DNA of 18,985 nucleotides, from the NCBI GenBank assembly GCA_002339325.1, contig DDKK01000032.1:1-18985 (forward strand), given 5' to 3'. Shown in pieces: positions 6,799 through 14,400 of the stretch. The notes under the pieces are model-generated. The model did not search any database, had not been told where the DNA came from, and saw only the letters and a list, made by a program, of their open reading frames with translations. How positions within the stretch are numbered: the first letter of the stretch is position 1; every line of letters begins with the position of its first letter. The stretch comes from Nitrospiraceae bacterium UBA2600. GTDB taxonomy: Bacteria > Nitrospirota > Thermodesulfovibrionia > Thermodesulfovibrionales > Thermodesulfovibrionaceae. Both the position numbers and the translations under genes were made by a program.

Positions 6799-8279
6799 TT
6801 TTGCTCAGGTCTGAGGAGGGGAAATAAAATTACATCTCTTATTGATTGATTGTCTGTTAGAAGCATTACCAATCTGTCTATTCCTATGCCTTCTCCAGCT
6901 GCAGGAGGCATTCCAACTTCTAAAGCTCTTACAAAGTCTTCATCCATTTCTGGAGCTTCTTCATCTCCCCGAAGTCTTTCCTCAAGCTGGCGTAAAAATC
7001 TCTCCTTTTGGTCTAAAGGGTCATTCAACTCTGAGAAAGCATTTGCAATCTCTCTGCCTGCTATGAACAACTCAAACCTTTCTACTAATTCCTGATTGTC
7101 TCTCTTTCTTTTAGCAAGAGGAGATAGTTCTACGGGATAATCTATTATGAAAGTAGGTTGTATCAATTCTGGTTCTACTATCTCTTTAAATATCTCATCA
7201 AGCACCTTTGCAAGACTACTGCCTTTCGGGATATCAATTCCCTTATCTTTAGCCCATTTACTTGCCAAATCCTCATTTTTAAATATCTCCTCTGGAACAC
7301 CCTTTTCTTTTAATGCTTCATACATGGTAATCTTTTTGAAAGGAGGAGTAAAATCAATAGTAAATTCACCGAATTTAACACTTAGAGTGCCGCAAATATT
7401 TCTTACTATGTAAGTTAAGAGTTTTTCAGTGAAATCCATTAGCCAATTGTAATCTTTGTAGGCAACATAAAACTCGACCATTGTAAACTCTGGATTGTGT
7501 TTTGTTGATATACCTTCGTTTCTGAAATTTTTACCTATTTCATAAACCCTTTCAAAACCACCTACAAGAAGCCTCTTAAGATAAAGCTCTGGAGCAATTC
7601 GTAAGTATAACTCCATATTGAGTGCTTCGTGATATGTTTTAAAGGGTTTTGCTCTTGCTCCTCCAGCTATGGTGTGCATCATTGGAGTTTCAACTTCAAG
7701 AAAACCTTCATTATCAAGAAATTCTCTTAGGTATCTGATAATCTGCTGTCTTTTAACAAATGTCTCCTTCACAGAAGGATTAACAATTAAGTCTACATAA
7801 CGCTGTCTGTATCTTGCTTCGATATCCTTTAATCCATGCCATTTTTCTGGTAGAGGCCTTAAGGATTTACTCAAAAATTCAAAATTATGCACTTCTACAG
7901 TTAATTCATTTGTTTTTGTTCTGAAAAGCTTTCCCTGAACCCCTATTATATCTCCAATATCAAAATTTTTAGCTATGTTAAATTTGTCACCTAAAATATC
8001 TTTTCTAAGATATATCTGAATTCTTCCTTTTGAGTCCTGAAGATGAGCAAAGGCTGCTTTACCAAAGTCTCTGAAAAGGATTATTCTTCCTGCTACAGAA
8101 ACATTTATGCTTTCGCTTTCGAAAAAATCCTTTTCCTTTTCGCCATACTCATAAAAGATACTTTCAGAAGTATGAGAAGGTTCGAATAAGCCATTGTATG
8201 GTTCTATTCCCATATTTCTTAATGCTTCAAGTTTTTTAATTCTTTGTTGAATTAGCTCTGAAAGTGGTGTTTCTTGCAT
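6795..8279 (-). CDS. lysS: Lysine--tRNA ligase, class II
   Basis: Charges tRNA-Lys. The 494-aa form from the ATG at 8279 begins with a coiled N-terminus, then an OB-fold anticodon-binding domain (VAGRIILFRDFGKAAFAHLQ). The class II core has motif 2 around FRNEGISTKHNPEFTMVEFY (RNEG at 253-256) and motif 3 with GIGIDRLVMLLTDNQSIRDV (GIGIDR at 464-469). An upstream ATG at 8318 would add 13 residues but lies 8 nt behind the tRNA with no ribosome site, while the 8279 start has purine-rich AGGGAGG and GAGAGGG upstream. The longest frame, up to 8363, runs into the tRNA gene and cannot be right. It is co-directional with the tRNA and overlaps the LolC/E permease by 4 nt at its 3' end. Confidence 0.95.
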   Translation of the reverse strand: MQETPLSELIQQRIKKLEALRNMGIEPYNGLFEPSHTSESIFYEYGEKEKDFFESESINVSVAGRIILFRDFGKAAFAHLQDSKGRIQIYLRKDILGDKFNIAKNFDIGDIIGVQGKLFRTKTNELTVEVHNFEFLSKSLRPLPEKWHGLKDIEARYRQRYVDLIVNPSVKETFVKRQQIIRYLREFLDNEGFLEVETPMMHTIAGGARAKPFKTYHEALNMELYLRIAPELYLKRLLVGGFERVYEIGKNFRNEGISTKHNPEFTMVEFYVAYKDYNWLMDFTEKLLTYIVRNICGTLSVKFGEFTIDFTPPFKKITMYEALKEKGVPEEIFKNEDLASKWAKDKGIDIPKGSSLAKVLDEIFKEIVEPELIQPTFIIDYPVELSPLAKRKRDNQELVERFELFIAGREIANAFSELNDPLDQKERFLRQLEERLRGDEEAPEMDEDFVRALEVGMPPAAGEGIGIDRLVMLLTDNQSIRDVILFPLLRPEQK

Positions 8280-8326
8280 TTCCCTCTCAAAAACCTCCCT
8301 AATTTCTTTCAGTCTCATTAAAAAAA

Positions 8327-8401
8327 TCGGGGCGAGCCGATTTGAACGGCCGACCACTCGCACCCCAAGCGAGTGCGCTAACCAGGCTGCGCTACGCCCC
8401 G
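8327..8401 (-). tRNA. tRNA-Pro(GGG)
   Basis: The minus strand folds into a full cloverleaf. The acceptor stem is CGGGGCG paired with CGCCCCG, with discriminator A. The D-arm is GCGC..GCGC with the loop AGCCTGGTTA. The anticodon stem is CTCGC/GCGAG with loop TTGGGGT, so the anticodon is GGG (Pro codons CCC/CCT). The T-arm is GGCCG-TTCAAAT-CGGCT. CCA is not encoded. The 5' end lies only 2 nt after the stop codon of the MerR-type gene, and the 3' end is followed by a run of seven T, so it is very probably cut out of a larger transcript. An IHF gene, a MerR-type gene and tRNA-Pro in a row is an arrangement I also associate with Deltaproteobacteria. Confidence 0.96.
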
Positions 8402-8403
8402 AT

Positions 8404-8757
8404 TTAAGAAAGCATTTTAAGAATTTCTTTTAATCGAAGTTTTACTTTTTTTAGTATATCCTCTTTAGTTAAACTTTCACAACTATATGTCTGATTATCA
8501 TATATCTTGCTGAGTTTTTTTCTAACTCCATCAATAGTGTATTTCTCCTCGTAAAGCATTTTTTTTATTAAAAAAATCACCTCTATGTCCCTTTCTGTAT
8601 ATAGTCTCTGACCTGTTTTAGTTTTCTTAGGCTTTAAGAAAGGGAATTCTGTCTCCCAGTATCTTAATACATATGGTTCTACTCCAACCAATCTGCTCGT
8701 TTCTCCAATTTTATAAAAAAGTTTATAAGGTAACTCTCTCTGGAGAGGTTCTCCCAT
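8404..8757 (-). CDS. MerR-family transcriptional regulator
   Basis: A 117-aa protein with an N-terminal MerR-type winged helix-turn-helix: LFYKIGETSRLVGVEPYVLR (about 13-33), YWETEFPFLKPKKTKTGQRL and YTERDIEVIFLIKKMLYEEK. After about residue 75 it continues as a charged helix (DGVRKKLSKIYDNQ and KLRLKEILKMLS). There is no C-terminal ligand-binding domain and no metal-binding cysteine pattern; the single Cys is isolated. This form is commonly found next to ihfA in Deltaproteobacteria and relatives, with no known effector. It lies 5 nt behind the HU/IHF gene with no Shine-Dalgarno of its own, so translation is probably coupled, and it ends 2 nt before tRNA-Pro. Target genes cannot be read from the sequence. 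Confidence 0.9.
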   Translation of the reverse strand: MGEPLQRELPYKLFYKIGETSRLVGVEPYVLRYWETEFPFLKPKKTKTGQRLYTERDIEVIFLIKKMLYEEKYTIDGVRKKLSKIYDNQTYSCESLTKEDILKKVKLRLKEILKMLS

Positions 8758-8762
8758 TTTAT

Positions 8763-9041
8763 TTATTGTTTTTTCATTAATTCTTTTAGCTGTTCACTGG
8801 GTCTGAATGTGACAACTTTTCTTGGTTTTATCTCTACTGCCTCCATTGTTTTTGGATTTCTTCCAAGCCTTTTGCCTTTCATTCTTACTGTAAAAACTCC
8901 AAAACCTGATATTTTTACTATCTCTTCTTCAATTAATGCTTCTTTCATTGTGTCAAAAACAGTCTCGACTATCTTTTGTATTTCTGTTTTTGGTAGCCCC
9001 ACTCTCTCAAAAATGAAATTTACAAGGTCCGCCTTCGTCAT
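8763..9041 (-). CDS. ihfA: HU/IHF-family DNA-binding protein, IHF-alpha-like
   Basis: A 92-aa HU/IHF protein that bends DNA as a dimer. It starts MTKADLVNFIFERVGLPKTE, has the core VKISGFGVFTVRMKGKRLGRNPKT (arm residues GRNPKT), and ends VVTFRPSEQLKELMKK. The GRNPKTMEAVEIKPRKVVTF stretch resembles IHF-alpha more than HU, and the MerR and tRNA-Pro neighbours match the ihfA locus of other bacteria, so ihfA is likely but not certain. The ATG at 9041 has AGGAGG 5 nt upstream. It is the first gene of the long minus-strand run and has its own sigma-70-type promoter about 45 nt upstream. Confidence 0.9.
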   Translation of the reverse strand: MTKADLVNFIFERVGLPKTEIQKIVETVFDTMKEALIEEEIVKISGFGVFTVRMKGKRLGRNPKTMEAVEIKPRKVVTFRPSEQLKELMKKQ

Positions 9042-9086
9042 CTGTTCCTCCTGTATTTCATGCTGTTTAGATGGAAATCATTGAAT

Positions 9087-9115
9087 TTTATCTTATATTG
9101 TTGCCAGTATGTCAA
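9087..9115 (-). promoter_or_regulatory. Sigma-70-type promoter for the ihfA-lead operon
   Basis: On the minus strand a perfect -35 TTGACA (9110-9115) is followed by a 17-nt spacer and a -10 of GATAAA (9087-9092; 4 of 6 match to TATAAT). Transcription would start near 9080, leaving a leader of about 40 nt with the AGGAGG of ihfA. It is the only good promoter seen for the whole minus-strand run down to yidC. Confidence 0.65.
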
Positions 9116-9148
9116 GTTGAAAAAAGTTAACTTTCTTTATTTATGTTT

Positions 9149-9157
9149 TGTTATACT
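9149..9157 (+). promoter_or_regulatory. Extended -10 promoter for the AMMECR1 gene
   Basis: The plus strand has TGTTATACT, an extended -10 element (TGn then TATACT, 5 of 6 match). A weak -35, TTAACT (9127-9132), lies 19 nt upstream. The last -10 base is at 9157, so transcription would start at about 9164, which is the first base of the preferred start codon. The mRNA would then be leaderless. It faces away from the ihfA promoter. Confidence 0.55.
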
Positions 9158-9163
9158 TTAGAT

Positions 9164-9673
9164 ATGAGTCTTTACGTTGAAATAGCTAAAAAAACAGTTG
9201 AAGATTTTGTTAAGACGGGAAAGATTCCTCCTGCTTCAAAGGAAATTCCAGAGGTCATGAAGAAAAAAGCCGGTGTTTTTGTATCAATAAAGAAAAAAGG
9301 TAAGTTAAGAGGATGTATAGGCACTTTTTTACCCGCCACTGATAATATATATACTGAGATAATTCGCAATGCGATAGCAGCAGCAACAGAAGACCCCAGA
9401 TTTCCGCCCATCCAGGAAAGTGAACTTACGGAGCTTGAATTTTCAGTAGATGTTCTTTCCCCGCCTGAGCCTATAAAAAGCCTCGATGAACTTGACCCTA
9501 AAAAATACGGCATCCTTGTTGTTAAAGGATGGAAAAAGGGTCTTCTACTTCCAGATATTGAGGGGGTTAACAGTATTGATGAACAGCTGAAGATAACCAA
9601 ACTTAAAGCAGGCATTGACCCCTTCGATGCTGATGTTGAAATATATAAATTTACAGTAGAGCGTTACAAATAA
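9164..9673 (+). CDS. AMMECR1-domain protein
   Basis: A 169-aa protein made of one AMMECR1 domain. The family signature LRGCIGT is at about residues 48-54. It is followed by NAIAAATEDPRFPPI and ELEFSVDVLSPPEPI, also typical, and YGILVVKGWKKGLLLPDIEG. The family is found in all domains of life and is often called AmmeMemoRadiSam system protein A where MEMO1-like and radical-SAM partners exist; no partner is in this window. Its biochemical role is unknown; the conserved Cys in the signature suggests catalysis or metal binding. I prefer the ATG at 9164 (MSLYVEIAKKTVEDF) over one at 9143, since the first seven residues of the longer form look non-conserved and overlap the promoter. No Shine-Dalgarno is present. 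The 3' end overlaps hflX. Confidence 0.88.
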   Translation: MSLYVEIAKKTVEDFVKTGKIPPASKEIPEVMKKKAGVFVSIKKKGKLRGCIGTFLPATDNIYTEIIRNAIAAATEDPRFPPIQESELTELEFSVDVLSPPEPIKSLDELDPKKYGILVVKGWKKGLLLPDIEGVNSIDEQLKITKLKAGIDPFDADVEIYKFTVERYK

Positions 9674-11288
9674 GTTTCTCTTCCCATAGCTTACTTTTTA
9701 TCTGCTCTATTAAAGGTAGAAGAGTTTGTTTATCAATTGCAGAAATTCCTATGGCATCATATCGTCTGCATATCTGTTCTGCCTCTGAGGGACTTATTTT
9801 ATCAATCTTATTGAAAACCAACATCACAGGTTTTTGACTTAGGTTTAACTCTTTTAGAATGTTCCTAACAGAATCGATGTGATTTTCAAAGTAAGGATTT
9901 GATATATCTACTAAATGAATCAGAAGGGATGCATCCTCTAATTCTTCTAAGGTCGATTTAAAGGCATTTACCAAATCCTCTGGAAGGTCTCTAATAAATC
10001 CAACGGTATCTGTAATTATCAGTTCCTTTTCTTCGGGAAATTTCAGCCTTCTTGATGAAGTATCGAGAGTAGCAAACATTTTATCTTCAACAAAGACCTC
10101 GCTTTTTGTCAATGAGTTTAAAAGAGTTGATTTACCTGCATTTGTGTATCCGATTATTGAGACAATTGGAATAGCAACCTCTCTTCTCCTCTTTTTTCTC
10201 TGCTGTCTTGCCATATTAAGCTTTTTGAGTTCATTTTCAAGATTATGAATCCTCTCCTTTATTCTTCTTCTGTCAACCTCAAGCTTTGTCTCACCGGGGC
10301 CTCTTCCTCCTATACCGCCGGCAAGTCTTGACATGGCTGTTCCTTTACCTGTTAATCTCGGAAGCATGTATCTAAGTTGAGCAAGTTCGACTTGAACTTT
10401 TCCATCTCTTGAGTGTGCCCTTTTTGCAAAGATATCAAGAATAAGTTGACTTCTATCTATCACCTTAAGTTCAGTCATCTCGCTAATTGCTCTTATCTGG
10501 GAAGGTGTTAAATTTTGGTCAAATACAAGAAGAGTCGCTCCCCTATCCATAGCTCTTATTATCAACTCTTTTAGCTTACCCTCTCCGAGAAGATATTTGG
10601 GATTTATCTCTTTTACCCTTTGAACAACTTTGTCAATAACTACTAAATCTGTTGAAAGAGCAAGCTCTTCTAATTCCTCCATATGTTCTTCAAGGATATA
10701 CTTAGGGTCTGTTGACACACTGATTAAAATGGCTCTTTCTCTGATGTCAGAGGTATCAATTGCCCTTAATCTGTCCATTTCTGTTTCAATGTTATTTATA
10801 AACTCTCTGAAATTAAAGCGAAAATTAGATAAATTAAAGGATATTATTTCAAACTGTCTTTCTACTCCTAAAGGCAAAAGATGAGCAATATAAATGGTTT
10901 GAGGTATTCCTTTGTCTTGAGTTATAACTGCAAGAATGTCAAATCTTAAAAGTCTTAAATCCGTAATATCCTCTCTGTCTGGAGGCTCTTGATTTAAATG
11001 AGTATGGACATATCTCAACCCCCTTAAAGGACGTCTTCCAATTGGAAAATTGTCAAGTTCTGGAATCATAACTGATTTAGCAGTGCCAACTATTACATGA
11101 GTAATATTACCTGCTCTATCAATTAAAAGTCCTATCTGCCTGTTGATTTCATTTGATAAAACGCATAGAACTCTTGCTAAATCTGTAGTTATTATGGAAT
11201 CTACAGGTTGTCTTTTGTGGTAAAGCTTTTCTAATTGGTGAACTACACTTCTTTTTAATCCATTTGTATTTCCGTAAAGCCTGGCTAT
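9651..11288 (-). CDS. hflX: GTPase HflX, long form with ATA start
   Basis: HflX is a ribosome-associated GTPase that splits 70S ribosomes, often after stress. The frame encodes 545 aa from an ATA at 11288. The N-terminal part starts ARLYGNTNGLKRSVVHQLEK and has RQIGLLIDRAGNITHVIVG, as in the long HflX of other bacteria. The HflX domain with glycine-rich GGIGGRGPGE (about 325-334) and a basic coiled segment precedes the G domain: G1 GYTNAGKST (380-388), G3 DTVGF (427-431), G4 NKID (493-496), G5 SA (about 516). The first ATG in this frame is at 11069, which would delete 73 residues of what looks like conserved sequence. There is no ATG, GTG or TTG before it. A strong AAGGAGGG lies 9 nt before the ATA. 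It converges on the AMMECR1 gene with 23 nt overlap. Confidence 0.93.
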   Translation of the reverse strand: MARLYGNTNGLKRSVVHQLEKLYHKRQPVDSIITTDLARVLCVLSNEINRQIGLLIDRAGNITHVIVGTAKSVMIPELDNFPIGRRPLRGLRYVHTHLNQEPPDREDITDLRLLRFDILAVITQDKGIPQTIYIAHLLPLGVERQFEIISFNLSNFRFNFREFINNIETEMDRLRAIDTSDIRERAILISVSTDPKYILEEHMEELEELALSTDLVVIDKVVQRVKEINPKYLLGEGKLKELIIRAMDRGATLLVFDQNLTPSQIRAISEMTELKVIDRSQLILDIFAKRAHSRDGKVQVELAQLRYMLPRLTGKGTAMSRLAGGIGGRGPGETKLEVDRRRIKERIHNLENELKKLNMARQQRKKRRREVAIPIVSIIGYTNAGKSTLLNSLTKSEVFVEDKMFATLDTSSRRLKFPEEKELIITDTVGFIRDLPEDLVNAFKSTLEELEDASLLIHLVDISNPYFENHIDSVRNILKELNLSQKPVMLVFNKIDKISPSEAEQICRRYDAIGISAIDKQTLLPLIEQIKSKLWEEKLICNALL

Positions 11289-11296
11289 ATTATTTG

Positions 11297-11304
11297 CCCT
11301 CCTT
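11297..11304 (-). promoter_or_regulatory. Shine-Dalgarno that decides the hflX ATA start
   Basis: AAGGAGGG on the minus strand, 9 nt (counted from GGAGG) before the ATA at 11288-11286. The nearest in-frame stop upstream is TAA at 11343-11345, and no standard start codon lies between it and 11069. The site lies in the predicted leader, downstream of the -10 at 11326-11331. Confidence 0.7.
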
Positions 11305-11325
11305 GTATTTAATACCCTCTTTTTA

Positions 11326-11354
11326 AGAATATCAAAATTTCGTTATTTTCTCAA
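11326..11354 (-). promoter_or_regulatory. Sigma-70-type promoter for hflX
   Basis: Minus strand: -35 TTGAGA (11349-11354), a 17-nt spacer, then -10 TATTCT (11326-11331) with TG one base before it, giving an extended -10. Transcription would start near 11319, about 30 nt before the ATA start codon. This leader contains no ATG, which supports the non-canonical start. Confidence 0.55.
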
Positions 11355-11416
11355 CGTAGAGAAGAGAAGTTGATTTAATTAAGAGAAATTGATAGAGCCA
11401 AAATAGAGATTTCTCC

Positions 11417-11427
11417 TGTGATAAAAT
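11417..11427 (+). promoter_or_regulatory. Possible extended -10 promoter for the mfd operon
   Basis: Plus strand TGTGATAAAAT, an extended -10 (TGn then GATAAA), 20-odd nt before the mfd ATG. There is no convincing -35 at 16-18 nt; a TTGATA lies 25 nt upstream. It is back to back with the hflX promoter in a 158-nt gap, and it is the only candidate seen for the five-gene plus-strand run. Confidence 0.35.
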
Positions 11428-11446
11428 ATGAAAAGAAGCAATTTAA

Positions 11447-14400
11447 ATGAATTCTTTAGAATATACATCAAACCTATCAGAAGCCCTGAAAACAGAAAGC
11501 TCTAAAATTATAAGTCTTATAAAAACGACAGAGGAAATCTACAACCTTTCTTTAACTGCTCTTGCTTTGGGACTAATATTTTTGAAAGAGAGTTTCCTTG
11601 TTTTCGAGGAAAATGAGGAGAATGCCTACAAGCTATTTACTGCAACAAAGACTTTTTCGCAATTTTTCAATATCTCAGAAGACATACTATTTCTTCCTTC
11701 AGAAGGTGCTGAAAGAATAAAAACAGTTTTTGAGATATTACATAACAAAAAGAACCGGATAATCACTACCTTTGAAGCTTCGAAAGTGAATTCAAATATT
11801 AAACCCCTGAGCATTCAACTAAAGAAGGGATTAACCGTAGAGAGAGAAGTTCTCAAAAAATCTCTATTAGATGCAGGATACAGACAGGTTGAGTTAGTAA
11901 CGCAAGAGGGAGAATTCTCACATCATGGTTGGGTATTTGATATATGGAATACAGCAGAAGAATATCCTGTTAGAGTTGAATTTTTTGGAGATGAGATAGA
12001 GGAACTGAAGATTTTTTATCCTGATACACAACGTTCTTTTAAATCTGTAGAGGAGGCGTGGATATTTCCATTCCTTGAAAAAGAAAAAGATTGCGAAATA
12101 ACAGAATTGTCTGAGTTTGAAATTATATTTTCTGTTAATAAGAATTTAGATTATAAAAAATCAAAGGTTGTTAAAATTTCCCATCTTCCAGTTAAATTTT
12201 CATCCCGAGCAGTCGATGCTGAAGATAGACCTTTTTCTGGATTAGGAGTTTTCCCAGAGGAGAGAAAAGTTATTGCCGATTTCCCTAAAAATTTAAAAAA
12301 GCTGGGAGTACCAATAATTTTCTCCATAAATTCTCTCGGCAAGGCAGAATTTATAAAAGAAATCCTTTTTAATCATGGAATTATCGCCCCACTCATAGGA
12401 AAAAGCGATGTTGGCAATTATTCAGGTAAGTATCTACTAACTATTTCAGAGCTTCAAGAAGGTCTATTCAGAGATAATATTATGATTCTTACTGAAAATG
12501 AAATTTTCGGTGAAAAAACAATAAAAAGAAAAAAGCCCCCTCTTCAAAAACTTCCTGTTGACGGACTTGAGATAAACGAAGGAGACTATATCGTCCATAA
12601 AGACCACGGTATTGGAATATTCAGGGGTATCAAAAGGCAGAAGTATGAAGAAATGGAAGAAGATGTCCTCGTTCTTGAATACAGGGATGGCGATATAGTA
12701 TATGTTCCCACCTGGGGGATTGATAAAATCTACAGATACTCAGCTAAAGAAGGATTTACTCCGGCATTAGACAAACCAGGCACTAACAGATGGCAAAGGG
12801 CAAAGGAAAAAGAAAGAAAGAGAATACACGATATAGCAGATAGACTTATTAAAATATATGCCCATAGAAAAACGGAAAGAGGCTTCACCTACAGCGAAGA
12901 TACAGAAATACACAGAAACTTCGATGAATTTTTTCCTTACGAAGAAACAGAAGACCAACAAAAAGCCATTGAAGAAATACTTAAAAGAATGAGGCAGCCC
13001 CTGCCCTTAGAAGTGCTTTTATGTGGCGATGCGGGCTATGGAAAAACGGAAGTTGCTATGAGAGCTGCTTTCAGAGCAGTCTACGATGGAAAACAAGTAG
13101 TTGTTCTTACGCCAACTACCCTTTTAAGCGAGCAACATTACCGGAATTTTAAAAAGAGGTTCGAACTTTTCCCTGTAAGAATTGAATGCTTAAATAGATT
13201 TAGGAAGGAAAAAGAGATAGAGAGGGTTATCGAAGATACTAAGAATGGAAAAGTTGACATTTTAATTGGGACACATATGTTAATTCTTAAAAATATTGAT
13301 TTTGCAGACATAGGCTTAATGATAATAGACGAGGAACAGAAATTTGGCGTAATACAAAAAGAGAAAATAAAAGAGAGATATCCCAAAGTTGACTTGATTA
13401 CTATAACAGCCACGCCAATACCCAGAACACTTCAGATAGGATTAAGCGGATTGTGGGATATTTTTGTAATTCAAACTCCTCCGAAAGAAAGACTGGCTGT
13501 AAAGACCTTTATCATTCAAGAAAACGATAAAGTCATAAAAGAAGCAATTGAAAAAGAAATGAATAGAGGTGGACAGATTTTTTTCCTTCACAACAGGATA
13601 AATGACATTGAGTCGATATACTCGAAAATTAAAGAACTTGTGCCTAAAGCAAAAATCGCCGTGGTACACGGAAGGACTAAAGAGAAAATTCTTGATAAAA
13701 CCATGATAGAATTTCTCGATGGCAAGATTGATATACTTCTCTGCACATCCATTATTGCCTCTGGCATAGATATCCCGAATGTAAACACCATTATAATAGA
13801 CCAAGCACATCTTTTTGGTCTAAGCGACCTTTATCAAATAAGAGGAAGAGTTGGCAGAGGAGATAAACAGGCCTTTGCCTATATGATAGTTCCTCCTGAG
13901 GATACCCTCACAGAAAATGCAAAAAAAAGGATAAAAGCAATAAAAGAGATGAGCTATCTCGGCGCAGGGTTTCACATTGCCCTTAAGGATTTAGAAATAA
14001 GAGGTGCCGGCGAACTTCTCGGCATTGAACAATCCGGTGTAAACAGAGTTGGCTTTGACCTTTACATTGAGATGCTCAATGAAGCAGTAAAAGAAATTAA
14101 AGGAGAACTAATCTCAGAGGTAAAACTACCGGAGGTTCAGTTAAAAATTCCTGCTTTTATACCTCAAAATTATGTAGAAGAGACATCAATGCGATTAAGA
14201 ATATACAGAAAACTTTCACAGAGCCGTGACATTGATAGTTTAGAAAAACTTAAAGAAGAGGTATTTGATAGATTTGGTAAACTACCAAGGGAAGTGGAAA
14301 ATCTTTTTAATATAGCTCAAATTAGAATTTTATCTTCGAGATTAAATATTGCTAAAGTTCAGCAGACAAAAAGAGGGTTTCGGTTTACCATTCAGGATAC

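Noticed and set aside
8318..8334. Rho-independent terminator at the tRNA 3' end
   Set aside because: The GC-rich strand pairs over the whole tRNA and not in a local hairpin, and lysS directly downstream needs read-through. I kept it only as a possible attenuation point.
6795..8363. lysS starting at 8363
   Set aside because: This start lies inside the tRNA-Pro gene, and the added residues look unlike any LysRS N-terminus.
9172..9615. 147-codon open frame on the minus strand opposite the AMMECR1 gene
   Set aside because: Its translation is a Ser/Pro/Leu-rich shadow of the AMMECR1 reading frame with no ribosome site.
9651..11069. hflX as a 472-aa gene starting at the ATG at 11069
   Set aside because: The frame stays open upstream and encodes what looks like conserved HflX N-terminal sequence, and a strong Shine-Dalgarno lies at 11297-11304. 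The ATG at 11069 has no ribosome site.
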